Assembly (NCBI GenBank): GCA_015143295.1
Contig: CM026557.1
Location: forward strand, 35,287,965-35,351,964
From: Tetracentron sinense
Taxonomy: Eukaryota > Streptophyta > Magnoliopsida > Trochodendrales > Trochodendraceae
Reading direction: 5' to 3'
Length of the DNA stretch: 64,000 bases
In this document: positions 38,401-53,400 of the stretch, piece after piece
Layout: each line of letters starts with the position of its first letter
How positions within the stretch are numbered: position 1 is the first letter of the stretch
The notes under the pieces: generated by a model
Told to the model about the DNA's origin: nothing
Seen by the model: the letters and a program-made list of their open reading frames with translations, nothing else
Databases searched by the model: none
Program-made: the position numbers and the translations under genes

Positions 38401-41400
38401 AGTACCACCAAGACCCTTAGTCAACAAATCAGCCAATTGATCTACTGACTTCACAAACGGGGTGCAAAATATACCCCGCCTTCAACCGCTCCTTGATGAA
38501 ATGACGATCTACCTCAATATGCTTGGTTTTGTCATGCTGCACCGGATAATGAGTAATATTAACAATAACTTTATTATCACAATATAAGCTCATGGGGCCT
38601 TCAGTAGGAAGCCCAATCTCACTAAAGAGTAATCGGAGCCAAAGCAGTTCACATATACCGTGTGCCATGACTTTAAACTCTGCCTCTGCACTAGATCTAG
38701 CACATACATTATGCTTCTTACTTCTCCATGTGACAATGTTATCTCCAACCATGGTGCAATACCAGGAAGTAGAGCGTCTATCAGAAACCGAGTCAGCCCA
38801 ATTTGAATCAGTGTAGGCTTCAGCCCTTAAGTTCCCATTACAGGTTTACAACAAACCCTTCCCAGGAGATGACTTTAAGTAGTGGAGGATTCGATTCACT
38901 GCCTTCAAGTGGCCAATAGTTGGTAAATGCATGAATTGGCTGACTATACTGACAACTTAAGCAATATCTAGCCTGGTGAGAGACAGATAAATAAGCCTGT
39001 CAACAAGTCTTTGGTACCTTCCAAAATCTGGCAGATGTTCCCCACTAGCTTCATTGAGTTTATGATTAGGGTCTATAGGTTATCACAGGGCTTACAACCC
39101 ATCATGTCTGTCTCCTCTAGTAGGTCAAGTACATACTTGCATTGAGAGACAAATATACCCTTCTTAGATCTGACAACTTCAATTACAAGAAAATACTTTA
39201 GAAGACCCAGATCTTTGATCTCAAATTCCTTTGCTAACTTGCCCTTCAAAGATTCTATCTCATCCAATTCATCACCGATTACAACAATGCCATCACATAA
39301 ACAATCAAGACAGTCACTTTCTGGCACAACCGTTTAAGGAACATTGTGTGATCTGCTTGACTTTGTCTGTAACCATTCTTCACCATAGCATTGTGAAAAC
39401 GTTCAAACCATACTCTGAGGGACTGCTTCAGTCCATATAGAGGCTTCTTTAGCTTACATACTGTCCCTTCATCTGAGGGGCATTTGAACCCAGGAGGAGG
39501 TACCATATACACTTCTTCCTCTAAATCACCGTGAAGAAATGCATTCTTCACATTAAGCTGAAACAATGGTCAATCCTGATTGACTGCAAGAGAAAGGAGG
39601 ACTCCTATTGAGTTCATTTTTACAACTGGAGCAAATGTCTCCAGATAGTTTATGTTGTACGTCTGAGTCTTTGTAACTCTCAACTGAGTCATCCGAGCGG
39701 TATTTTACTGTAAACACCAACCTACATCCAACCGGCCTCTTTCGTCTTGGTAGGTTGATCATATCACAGGTACTATTTTTTTCGAGTGCACACATCTCTT
39801 CTTCTACAGCCTATTTCCATTCTAGTTGAGATAGTGCATATGGTAAACTACGATGGACAGACACAATAGACAAAGCCAAGGCAAACGAGCGATAAGGAGA
39901 AGACAAGGTATGGTAAGATACAACATTAGAGATAGGATGTTGAGTACATGCTCTAGTGTCTTTCCTAAGGGCAATATGAATTTCAGACTCAACAATGTCA
40001 GGACTAGAATGAACAAAAATATTACCTGGATCAGAAGAGGTCTCTTGGTAGGACTCATGAGGTTCTTTTTGCCTTCTCTTGTATACCTGCAATTCTTTGA
40101 CCATAGGTTCACACCCCCCCTATTTATAATCACTGTCAGAGGAGGGAATAGGAATAGGAAGAGAAAAAGATATCTCTTCACTGATGCTCTCCCTCTGAAG
40201 AGATGTCTCATTGACAGAAAAATACGAAGTAGACTAAAAAAAGGTGACATCCATGATACGAAAGATCAACGAGGAGGATGGTAGCATTTATACCCCTTCT
40301 GATGAGGAACATACCCAAGAAAGATACATCGAAGAGCCTTAAGATAAATCTTTCTGCAGGCAGAACAAGCAATATGCACAAAGAAAATACATCTAAAAAT
40401 CAGTGGAGCTACTGGAAACAAAGGAGTGGAAGGGAATAACAGGGAAACTGGAGATTGGAGCTCTAAAATTCAGGAAGGCATCCGATTGATTGAGAAAGCA
40501 GCAATAAAAACGGCGTCAGACCAGAAAAGTTTGGACACATTCATAGCAAGCATAAGTAAGCGAGTGAGTTCCAACAAGTGTATTTTTTCGCTCAGCTACA
40601 CCATTTTGTTGAGGTGTGCCAGCACAAGAAGTCTGATGCACAAGAAGTCTGATGAATGATACCATGAGAATAAAAAAATATAGCCAAACTAGTAGACATA
40701 TATTCCCTCCCATTATCTGAACGAAGGACTTTAATTGAATCGTTAAAACTAAGTGACAATCATTGTATGAAAAGGAAAAACATTGTCATCTTGACCCTTA
40801 GATTTCAGCATATACACTCATGTAGTACGAAAAAATCATTCACAAAAGTAACAAAATATTTAAAACAACATGATGAAGTAACAGGGGATGGTCCCTACGC
40901 ATCAGAATGCATAAGCAAAAATGGTGAATTGCATTTATTACCACTATAGAGATATTAAGTTCGACAATGTTTTGTAAATTCGCAAGTTTCACACTGAAAA
41001 GAAGAAAACACACTAGAAACAGATAAATGCGGAAACAAACGCCTAAGGGAAATGAAGGGGTGGTCGAGACATCTGTGCCACTAGTATAACTCCTCTGTAC
41101 TACTAATACTCCGAACACCATGGGTATCTGCTGGACTGATGAAGCAATGCGAGGCAAATGGTCGAGCAGATACAGTCCTCACTCCTCATTGCCCGTACCA
41201 ATCATCCTCTTCGTTTCCAAGTCCTGAAACACACAATGAGAAGGAAAAAAAGTGACGCTACAGTTCAATGATTTAGTAATATGGCTAATGGATAAAAGAT
41301 TCAAGGTTAGGAACATAAAGAACAGAGTAAAGGGACATAGAGGGTGTAACATCAACACTCCCCTTCCCAGCAATGGTTGATAAAGTACCATCTGCAACTT

Positions 41401-44400
41401 TAACTGTGTCTACTAGAATTGATGAAGTAAGATGAAAAAAAGGATGATATACCAGTCATATGATCAGATGCTCCTGAATCAATGATCCAGGAGCGACTAT
41501 GAGAAATAGATGCATTGAGAGTCGTGGTTGAGGTACCTGAGTAAGGGATTGAGGTGGCACTGGCGATACACGGTGTCTCCAACTGGGACATAAAATGACA
41601 GAAGACATCAATCTCATCTTGAGACAGGTGAGGGCTATCAGATGGAGGTACAGTAGTAGATACTGGGGTTGTGGATGTAACAGAGTTTGCACTCAAATCG
41701 CCTCCAGAAGACCTGTACCTGTCTCCTCGTCCACCACCAAGACCCCATGGGGGATGGATGACCATGTATATCCCAACAAGTGTCTTTTGTATGACGTGTA
41801 CGCCCACAATGGTCATATATAAGTTTGTCTCGATCATCGGTAAAAGGTCCAGAAGATCCAAAACGACCACCTCTGCCATGACCACTACTCCTGCCTCCAC
41901 GCAGAAATGAGGAGGCTAGTGCAAATCTATCAATAATGGAGGGAGCATACCACTCCGATGATGCTTCTCACGATGTGAGTATGCATTCACCTTATTAGGG
42001 GGTAAGACTGGGTCTTTGCCAAGTATTTAAACCCTGACTTGTTCATAGTCCATATTCAGCCCTGCAAGTAGCTCAAACACCCGATTCTGTTCAACCAATT
42101 TTGTATAAGCGGCCGCATCCTCAGGGCACTTAGGCTGAAAGGTCTGATAGTGATCTAGCTTTTCCCAGAGACGACAAAGAGTAGAGTAGTAGGTGGGAAT
42201 AAATATATCCCTTGCTTGAGTTGTGAGATACTCTAATGCAACTCATAAACATGGGCTGGACCCCCTATCTCAGAATAGGTCTGTGTCATGGCATCCCATA
42301 TAGCTTTTGCGGAAGGAAGAAACAGGTAGACACTACTGATGTCTGGTTGCATAGAGTGGAGAAGCCATGACAGTACAACTGCATTCTTAGCCTCCCACTT
42401 AGTATAGGCTTGATATGTAGACTTGGGAGTAGAGATAGTACTTTTTTAAGTATCTCATCTTCCCTTTTCCTTTAACAAACATTGCAAATTGAGACCAAAC
42501 AAAATTTTTTTTCTCATCTAACTTCATTGTAGTAATTTGGAGGTTTGGTGTATCACTAGCACTAACCCCAATACTCCCTCCACCCTGCACATGTACACTA
42601 GAGGACTGGCTAACCTCAGATTCATCTATAATGAATGTCACAAGGCTGTTTTACACAAATCAATCCGAAGGGAGTAATAATCTTTAAAAAAAAGCAACAA
42701 GCTAGAGTTTCACAACCCAAAAAACACCCAAAAGTACCTCCGCAATAGGTAGAATAGTCAAAAACACCAAAAATAGCCTCCAACAGCCATATACCAATTT
42801 TCAAGTAACAAAAAAAAGCCCCAACAATGAAAAACGACAATTATGACGGTGAAAAACCATCGTCGGGCATTCAATACTTCTCTGATCTTCACGAAACTTG
42901 TTTTAATCCATCAATGTTTATCATATGGATCATACACAATAGGTTTGAATCCCCAAAAAACTCCTAAATCATCGCACAATCCAAAAAACCAGATCTGAAT
43001 TTTTTCTAATTTTTGACGAAAACTCAAAAAAAGTAATCTCTAGACCCGGATCTCAAAAAATAACCACAATTCTTAGAAAATCCTCAAAAAATAACCACAA
43101 TTCTCAGAAAATCACGATCTATCACATGGAATGATAAAAAAGATATGACGCAAAAAATTCTTAAGCGAAAAATTATGACGCAATTCTGACACCGTACGAC
43201 AGATGTCAACACTCCTCTGAGTTCGTCTCGCTGAGTTGTACTCCCTGGGTCTTCCCTTTGACTTTAATACCAAGTTGGTTTAGAAGGAGAAGGAGCTTAG
43301 GTTTAGGTCAGGAAAAAATAGTGAGACAATTAATGATCTCTCTAACACACTTTATTATTTATATTCCTCTAATGGTCTACTATTAGTATATAAGAGCTAC
43401 TAATAATAGATCCACAATACAATATAGAAGAGATAACATAAAGATAAGACCCATAAGAATAAAGCCCATAAAGCCTTATTCAACAGTAACCCCATAAGGT
43501 GGAGTCCCTAGGCTTCTTGTACTTGATGAGCTTCCATCTATACCCCTATTCTCTGACATTCGCTCACTTGTAGAATAATAAAACATGAATTCAAGCAAAC
43601 CTTGATTTTTTAATCACTCAACCAACACCCGAGAGGAATGAAACAAGGCTTTTTACACAAAACAACCCACACACAATGTTTCAAGTCCTAAACAACACCT
43701 TTACTTAAGAAACATAGGACTTTACAATCCAACCAGGACAAAACAGCAAGGGGGCAATACTATGGCCTAGACAAATTGATGCTCTGGCTACAATTCTTCA
43801 TAGATCCACTTCAAACTCATTTTAATAGCTTCAGAATATTAAAATGGATTAAAAAGAACCACTTTATCTTAGCAAAAAATCCCTAATAGATCACACCAAA
43901 CAGACTTATCAAATCGATTCTTTCTTGGGAATCACTTCAAATACCAAAAAATCATCAAAACATCTCCAAAAAATTCTGATCAAATCACCACAATTCCTGA
44001 AAAATAATTTCCTCTTACCCGGTAAACTTTTTGTAAATGGGGAATGACTTGTCCGCAAGGCTGCTGATGTTAGACATATGGTCAGTTGACGTCAGTAGTG
44101 GTTGGCGGTATTTTTGTCTCTTCTACTCCCTGTTGATCCCTTGAGTAATTTTGATACTTATCCACCTCTGATATCAAGTAGAAATCTAAAGAAATTAATC
44201 CCTAGTTGTGTAGGAGGAAGAAGAAGATGAAAAGAGAGGGATACTAAGTATGATTTCTCTAAAAAAAGAGCAAGTGTTCCGAATGTGGATAAACTCTCCC
44301 TATTTTATTAATAAAATTTGTTTGTGTACATAAACAACCTTAATAGGGTGTAAAACATGTACACACTAACTAGTTACATTATAGGCTATGGGCTCTATGA

Positions 44401-47400
44401 TTTAGGCCCATCACAATTCACAACAAGTACCTTTGAGATTACCTTTAGAAAAAGTACCTTTGAAATAATAATGAATACATCTCACTGTGGAGAGATGTAT
44501 CATAGTAAGGTGATACATGGATTGATAGACCTGGTTAACGACATAGGTAATACATAGTAAGACATTGGACAGCCCCATCAATAATCCATTTGGAGTTGCA
44601 TCGCAACAACATAAACATACCTTGTCAAATTCAAGTAAAGTGCATACTAAGTTTGGGTAGCCTCTATACCCAAAAATAGTGATGAGACCCAAGATCCTAC
44701 ATATCAAACCGAGTGCCAAGTATCTTTGGTTGTAATTTTAGGAACTTGTGGTGGGTTTTTTTGTATCTTTGGTTTTTTTGTCACTCGAATGATTCCCAGG
44801 AAAAAATTCAGATCTGAATAATCCAAGAACTGAGGTCTGTAGATAATTTTTTATTGGAAAAAATCTAGAAGGTTTGATGTGTTTGATATTTTCGGACCTT
44901 TGGAAACTGGTCTTGCATTGTTTGGATGGGTATTGAACTTTGTGTGAATGTTTTTTCTGTCCTATACTTGCTGCCTCCCTCTCTATTTAGTGTTGATGGA
45001 CTATGCAGCTCCTATATGCTATATCCTGAAGGTTTTTTTTTTTAATTTTTTCATTGGTAAATAATAGCTTATATATATATTTTTTAATTTTTTCATCGGT
45101 AAATAATAGCTTATATATATTTAGCGAAAAGATAAACAAAGAGAGTCACAAGATTGTGGCCTACAAACAAGAAAGGTAGAATAGCATACAGTGAGACTAC
45201 CTATAAACTTAAAGGAAATGATGGATTTGTAGCTCTTCAAAATCCCTCATAATGGAACACTACTCGATAAGCATCTAACAAGTCCTGGAACAAACTGTCA
45301 CGAGCAAGCTAGAAATCATAAAAAACCCACCAAATTCTTTCCTTTCAGATAAACCATGCAATCACACCCGGTAGGAGAAACCAGAGTACGCGATGTTCCA
45401 CCTAAACCAAAGACCAACGAGATAAGAAGTTTTGGAAGGAGCCAGGGGAGACCCAAACAATTTCCAAGCCGATAGGAAATAGTTCCAAATGCTATGTGTG
45501 AAGGAACAATGGAATAGCAAATGATCTACTGAATCATCGGATTCATGGCACATAAAACATCTGTTGGCTACACAATACCCTCTATGCTTTAAATGAACAA
45601 AAGTGAGAATTTTGTTCCAAAATGTCACTCATAAGAAAAAAGATACATTGGAAGGAACACCGAGGTCCACACAATCCTATGAGAAAAATAGGAACGAGGA
45701 TAATCCCAGAAGGATAGGAGGAAGGGTCTCACTGTATGTAGCCTCCAAAGAAATTGGCCTTCCGTATGTATCAAGTGAAAAACAACCAGCAGATGTTCTC
45801 ACCAAGGCAGTTAGTGTTAAATGCTTTCATGGAATTGTAGGGAAATTAGACATCATGACTGATATCTACGCCCTAGCTTGAGGGAGAGTGTTGTTAGTGT
45901 TTATAGGAGTCACATGGGTATTTCAGTCATATTTAATAGTTATTTATCCTTTCTTGTATTTACTTCTCTTGTTAGGGTTATTTATGTAAAACAACGTAAT
46001 ATATAATAAAGGAGGAAATAGGTGTTGTGGGATACTAATTCACGATCCCCTCTCTTCTTCTCTTATTTCTTCTTCTTTTTCCTCATCTTCTTCTTCCATT
46101 CTTCTCTTATTTATTCCAAATAAAGTCAAAACATTCATAGATAAGAAGTATACATATAACAGATTAAACATAATAAAAAAGATTCAAGTGAAAATCAGCG
46201 TACATGGTAAGGTACGAGATCCATTAGAAAGAGGTACGGAAGCAACTCCAGCTGGACATATCATATCCATCAGCTCTACCTGTTTCTCAAGCAACTTGTT
46301 GAAAATCATTATCTGACGCTTCACCATCAATCTAAGATGGTATGCCTTGAAAAATTCCCGATTCTCTTCTTCAAGCTTTAGCCAAACTAAAGAAAAAAGA
46401 AGCAACATTTTTAGATTTTGGGAGAGAATAAGTTAATACAAAAAATAGGAATATTATATAATCACGTTAGTGGCTAGATGCAATACAGTTTACTATAGTC
46501 AATTACTTCCCTAATTCTATTTTTATTATATTGTAGTACATTATGACATAAGTGAAAATGTTTATTGCCTCACGTTTGACTTCAGATCCACGATACATGT
46601 ATCAACTAAAGTACCTTAGCTTTTTCATGCATTTTTTTTGGATAGATAATGAGAACCTTTTATTAAAGAGGCAAGGATATACAAACGATGCAAGAAACAT
46701 CGCCCAGAAAAAACCATAAGAGTCAAGCTAAGATACTTGACCAGCTATACAGAAAATTAGACCAATGGACCTTCTTAAACTCAACTAGAACAGAAGATCA
46801 AGAATATAACAACCACCCAATCTTAAGAATGACTTTGGGTATCGACTCTTCCTTATCTTCAAAAATTCTTCTATTTCGTTCCCTCCATAAACCCCAACAA
46901 ATCGCCGCCGGTAGCATCTTCCATACCTCATTCCCTTTCCTGCTGAACACACCTTTCGGCCATCCTAACACTACTTCCCCCAGACCCCCTTGTGAAACCC
47001 AGCTCATCCCAAGGAGACCCAAATAATGGTTCCAAACCTTAGCTTTCATGCATTGACGTGTCTTTCAAAACATTAAAATGAAAAATGTAGATTTTCAATC
47101 TTTTAAATTTTAATGCACTATGGAGTTATAAGCTCATAAGAGTCTGGTGGGCATTTTGTTCACTTTTACAACAAGCTGTTGATGACTTAGTTGAGATATA
47201 TTATCAGTATGGGTGGATACACCATATCATATTAGTAAGGGTATTATTGTAATATTCTTATAAGTAGTATAAATAATAATAATAATAAAGATGAATCAAC
47301 CCCTAATTTTTATCTCATATTCTTTTCTTTTCCTCTTTTCATCTAGAGTTTCTCTTTCTACTTGATATCAGAGTAAGAAGACAAGGTGTGCTTTTTTTTA

Positions 47401-50400
47401 ATGGAGTGTTTGTGAATAGTGCTCGTGAATAATATCACGCAAATGACACTGTGTGAACATTGCAGATTTAGGGGTATGTGATTCTAATTTTTTTTATAAT
47501 GATTTTAGATTTTTTGGATAATGTTTAGAAGACTTTTTTTCTCAATCAAGGTGTTTCGTGAAAAAAATTCAAAATTTAAAATTTTGATTGGTGCAATCTG
47601 CCCAGTCTATTTTACCAGAGAAAATTGGTAATGATTGATGAGTTCAAATATTTCAGAATTACTGAAACTCATTTGGGGGTGTTCCATGAAGAATTGAAAC
47701 CGGTGATAAATTTTCTCCCTCTTTAGTTTTTTTTTTTTGCTGTTTTTTGGGCTCCAAATCTCATAAATTTCAGATTTAATGAATCTAATAAAATTTGAAA
47801 AACATTTAAAAGATATTATCACCAATGTCGGCTAGAGGGGGGATCTGAAGCAACTGAAGTGATTTTCAGGGTGTCCGGAAATCTAAGTTCAATGCCTATC
47901 CTAAGCAACTATGATGATAATCATAGTGCGTAGATCCCAACTGTAAAGTTGGATGACACGAATGGTCCAAATCCATAAAGATGTATATCCACAGAAGAGG
48001 AAAGCTTGGTTACTTAAATGGAAAGCTAAAGAAACCTATTATGGAAGATGTGTTGAATGACAAATAAGAACAAAAAAACCTTATGGTGATGTCATGGTTA
48101 CTCAATCTAAGCAATCACACATTAGTAAATACTTTCTTTCCTTAGTATAGCGAAAGAGGTTTGGGATAAAGTTACCCAAACTTATTCTCAACGTCAAAAT
48201 ATTGTCAATGTATCAGTTGAGGCAAAAAATTGCTACTCTTTGACAAGGGAAGATGAGTTTAGCTACTTACTATTCTACTCTTTCAGGTATTTGGGAAGAG
48301 ATCATTATCAAGTCATACAGTGGAACACTAACAAAAACAGGGATAGATATCAGCAACAAGATCTTCGACTTCTTAGATGGCCTGAACTCCGAGTTTGAGT
48401 TAAGTAGGGTTTAGATTTCGTAGAGAGATGAACTTCTTAATTTAGACTAAGTCTATTCTATAATACGAAGTGAAAAAAATCATGATAAGGCCATGTAGCC
48501 CACTCTGACAGTGACCAATGGTCCAAGAGGGGGGAAAGACTCATATAAGAAAAGTATGTCTTCGAATGATAAGGACTGATGTATGGTCATTGTGGTAAGA
48601 CTCGACATATTCGGGAGACTTGTTGGGATCTACATAGCAGATCAATGAGGTATACCCGTCCTGGGCAACGATAAATGCCACACCGCAATGACTATGACCC
48701 CTTCCTTGGGTACCCTTGCATTAGCCCCTCCTACAACAAGTGCCTCATCTGCCTCAATTTTTTTTTTCTACGATTGATATTGATCGTCTTCGTCGCATTC
48801 TAAACCAATTGAAAGGTCCTTTTGCCTCCACATTCTTTACACAAATACACAATCAGGTACTCATGCATATGCTAACTTAGTAAGTCATTCCTCGTCCAAT
48901 ACAACCTGAATTAACGATTCAAGTGTGTTTGATCACATGACTAATATGTCCTCTATTTTCTCTACCTATACTTTATCGTCTAGAAGAGATAAGGTAAGGA
49001 TTGTTGATGCATCCCTTTCCCCTATCTCTATGAAAGGGGGATGTCAACCTTTCCAATAATTAATCTCTTTCTTTTGTTCTTCACGTTCCAAAGTTATTGG
49101 CAATCTTAACAACGAGGAAAACAATTGAGAATGGTCATAAAGTAGATGGTCTCTATCTCCTAGATGTAATTGGAACTCATTCAGCTTTACAATCTAGTAG
49201 CAGACTTATTAAGAGTACTAAAGAAGCTCAAATCCGATTGTGGCACAATTGTCTAGGTTATTTATCTTTTCAGTCATTAAAGTTAGTTTTACCTAACTTA
49301 TTTGAGTCCTGATTGGATCATTGTCTACAATGTGAAGTGTGTGAGTTATTCAAGCATTGTAGAACTATTTTTTCACAAAGTATGAATAAAAATTCATTTC
49401 CATTCCAACTCGTCCATTCTGGGGTTTGAGGACTTGCTTCTCCAATATCTATCATGATTATTGATATTTTATTACCTTTGTGGATTGGCTTTATGCAAGA
49501 GTTGATGTGAGGGAGATAGGGTTTGATGAGTTGATTTCATAGTCAGGGTCGGGGTTCTTAGTGTGGGGTTTTGTGGTGTTGTTTGGTTTATTTGCTTTGG
49601 GGTGTTAGCTGTTTTTGCTCTTTTTAGCTGGTGTTGATTCACCTTTTGTGAATCGGTCTTTCTTTTTCTCTAATAAATTGCTTTTACCGATCAAAAAAAA
49701 AAGTATCATCAAAGAGTTTCATAAGATGATACTAACTCAGTTTGAGAAGCAAATCAAGGTCTTCTGATATGATAATGGAAAAGAATACTTTGAAGGTGAA
49801 CTGCAAACATACTTGAAAAATTATGGTATGATACACCAAGAAATCTGTCCTTACAAAAAGTTTCATAAGATGACACTAACCCAGTTTGAGACGGAAATCA
49901 AAGTCTTCTGATCTGATAATGCAAGAGAATACTTTGAAGGTCAACTGCAAACTTACTTGGAAAATTATGGTATGATACACCAGAGAATCTGTCCATATAC
50001 TCCTCAAGCTAAAAGAGTTGCGGAGGGAAAAAACTATCACCTCATGGAAGTTGCTCGAAGCCTCCTCATAGGAATGAACGTACCGAAGAAGTAATGGGTA
50101 CCGAAGAAGTAATGGGCAGCAACAGTTCTTGTAGTAGCCTATTTTATTAATTGTATGTCATCTTGAGTCCTGAAGTTGAAATCTCCACATAATATTCTTT
50201 GCTCATATCATAACACCTTCGTTGTTCCTCCTTGATTCTTCAGTTGTGTTTGTTTTATTCATCTCTTGGGTCCAATTAGGACTAAATTGGACCCCAAATC
50301 CATTCGGCATGTTCTCTTAAGGTATTCCTCCACTTAATAGGGTTACAAGTATTTTGATTCAATGTCACGGAAATGGTTTGTTACCATGGACGTCACTTTC

Positions 50401-53400
50401 TTTGAGTCAGAGCTCTTGATTCCTCATCCTCCTACCTCTTTTTAGAGGAGCATGGTGAGTTGGAAGAGAAGCGGTATCACTCAGCTCCTCTTCCTCAACC
50501 GGTCATTGATGTTCCTTTCCAGTCAGTTGTTCCGAGACACTTAGCTCATACTAATACTACAATTGAGCAGGAATCATAAGTTTGATCCAGACACAAAGAA
50601 GGGAAAATGGATCATTGTGATAAGACCAGCTATCAATTTAAATTCCCCTAAACACGATTCTAATTCAGATTTAGGTAATCCTAATTTTTCCTCTTTGGTG
50701 TATGTTCCTACGGATGATGATAACACTCTCATTGCCTTACGCAAAGGAAAATGTCAGCTTGTACATCTTATTTTTAATTATATCTCCTATGAATCCTTGT
50801 CCCCTGCCTATTTTGATTTTTTTTCCTATCTTTCTTATGAGTCTTTACCTTCCAGACTTCAGGAGGTAGTCTTCGATCCTAAATGGCGTGAGGCTATGGT
50901 GGAAGAGATGAGGGCTTTAATCAAGAATGATTATATGGGAAACGGTGGACTTACCCAAAGGAAAGGAGCCAGTTGGTTGCTAGTGAGTGTTCATTATAAA
51001 GCACAAGGCTGGTGGGTCAAATGAAAGATATAAGGCGAAATTAGTTGCTAAGATATACACAGATATATGGGATTGACTACAAGGACTCGTTTGCTTCTGT
51101 TGCAAAGATGAACTCTTATCAGAATTTTGTTATCATTGGCCACGAGATTTGTTGGGCCTTTACATCAGCTGGAAGTGAAAAATGTCTTCCTTTATAGGGA
51201 TTTGTGGAAGGATGTGTATATGTCTCCTCCACTAGGGTTCAAGCTTCCCAACAATGAGAATTTTTTTTTTGGGAAATTAAAGAAATCAAACTATGGTCTG
51301 AAATAGTCGACTAGGGTTTGGTACGAGAGGTTCAGTAAGGTTGTGATGAGGATGAGTAATGAGTTATTCATAGTCATGCGGTCACTCTCTTTGTGAGACG
51401 TCATGGGGAACTAATTACAACTCTAATTGTTTATGTTGATGACATTGTGGTGATAGGTAATGATTTGCTAGAGGTCAAAAAGTTGAAAACGTTTTTGGCA
51501 CAGGAATTTTGATTTCTAGGAGGCTCGCTGCAAGAAGGGCATCTTTATATTACAAAGGAAGTATATCTTAGACTTACTTAATGATACTAAGAAACTAGGT
51601 GTTCGACTTGCTGATACTTTGATTGAGCTAATCTTATAACTTGGAAGAGTAAGAAGCAGAGTGTGGTGGCTAAGTCTAGTACAGAAGCCGAGTGTAGGGC
51701 AATGCCCATGGGGTGCTGCATTGTTGTAGTTAAAAATCTTACTACGTGATATTAGGATTATGATAATTTTCCCATGAAGTTGTTTTGTGACAATAAGGCA
51801 GTCATTAACATTGCTCAAAATCTGGTACAACATGATCGTACTAAACACAGAGATTGACAAGCACTTCATCAGGCACCGAACCATTTCTCAAAATTTGTAT
51901 TTACTATTTGTTACATCCAAAAACCAACTTGTCGATATTCTTACTAAAGGTGTTTTCAAGAGAGACTCAAGACACCATAACATCAATGCTTAGTAAGTTG
52001 GGTATGAAATATATCTATGCACACAGCTTGAGGGGAGTGTTCAAATATATTTTAGTATGGTGTAGATACACCATATCATATGTTAGAATATCATATGTTA
52101 GAAAGGGTGTAAGGTCCATACTTAGTATTGGTGGCTTACTCTGATGTCAAAACTTAGTCGTGTGTCTTGTGTCCTAGCCGTCAAGCGAGTCCTATTCGTG
52201 AAGAAGACTAAAGAAGTACATCTAAAGATCATTCTGATGTTGCCTTCGTCTCACCTATAGGATGGTAAGTGACCTAGATACCTATTTATTCCTTAGGTGG
52301 ATTTGACTTAGAATAATCTCTCTTACCTTAGGAGACTAGTGACTTGCCCCTTAGATTGGAAATCCAGTAAAAAAATGCACTAAGTGCAATGTTGTGAATA
52401 GTGCAGATGAATAGTAGGCCAATGAATAGTAAAAACATTCGAACGAATTTCAAAAACGTTCGAATGATTTCAAATGAATAGTAGGCCAAAGCAAAATCAA
52501 TCAAACTTTTTTGAAATCTGTTTGAATGCCCCGCGCAGTCCTTTGAACTTAGACACTTCTAAACACTTCTACTCAGCTTTGGCTTCCTATATATATGGTT
52601 TGTTCCCATGAATGAACCTAATGTTTTTTTTTTAAAGTGGAGCTTAGAGAGAATAGTTCTAGGGTTTCCCAAACATCCTTGGTTGGGATCAATTATTGTC
52701 TCCTCTCCCCGTCTTCTCTAGAGTTGCAAGCCCTTGTGTAATCTCCATTGATTCTTGCTTGTTGGTTATTTCAACCTTGTGGAATCCTCTAGAGTTTATT
52801 ATTGTATAATCCATCAAACCGTTCTCATATTGTTGAGAACTTTGGTCGGAGAAATCCAAAATCATTGTATACAAAGACCGAATATTTGGATTTGTGGTTG
52901 ATTGTGGTTGGCGAGAGCCAAAGCCGTGTTATACGGAGATCGGTTGTGAGACCGTAGTATTGCTGAGATCTAAGAGAAGGATTAGCCAGTATGGGGCCAG
53001 AGTCGCTTCGGTGGAGATCGAGCCTACGGGTTCGTGGCTTACAAGCATGGAGGATCTATACCGAGGAACGTAGTGTCATGCTCGGTTGGGTAAAATTTAA
53101 GTCTTGTAATTTGTGCTTTAATATTTTAGTGATATCTCTTGCTAGGCGAGGTCCTGTTGTAGCACCCCGAACTTTTCCATCTTTAATGAATAGCACTTTC
53201 GTAGCCAATTGGCCTTTCACATAGTGTAATTAATAAATAAGGGAGAAATTTGGAAATTCTGAAACGCTAGAAATGTTCCTTTTCGAAAGACGAATCCAAC
53301 GCAAGTTGAATCGTCAAAATACGACGAACGAGTCAAAAAAATATGGCCAAAACAGTTGGAACCTGCAGAGAACCGATCGCTCGGTCCAATGTAGCGATCG

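Larger units (their letters stand above)
33231..44410 (-). mobile_element. Ty1/copia element 1, minus strand, carrying nested insertions
   Basis: LTRs are about 33231-33456 (3') and 44178-44410 (5'). They share CCCTAGTTGTGTAGGA, ATGATTTCTCTA, TTTTATTAATAAAATTTG and GGCTCTATGATTTA. The primer-binding site lies at 44165-44177 (minus TTGATATCAGAGG). Internal sequence runs leftward from gag to RNase H and is interrupted by copia 2 at 38106-43489 and by a hAT element at 34944-36230. Without them it is about 4.5 kb, short for copia, because the integrase core is missing. Its own target duplication is not clear. Confidence 0.78.
47830..51990 (+). pseudogene. Copia B gag-pol remnant
   Basis: Pieces in order: gag (about 47890-48500); a degraded zinc-knuckle region (about 48580-48620); protease remnants (about 48930); pre-integrase (49097-49312, with AQIRLWHNCLGYLSFQSLK); integrase (49720-50100) with a tandem duplication; post-integrase (50563-50800); reverse transcriptase (50880-51500) including an intact-looking VYVDDIVVIGND near 51437; and RNase H (51640-51990) with SSTEAECRAM and DKHFIRH. 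Multiple stops and frame changes are present. Confidence 0.8.
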
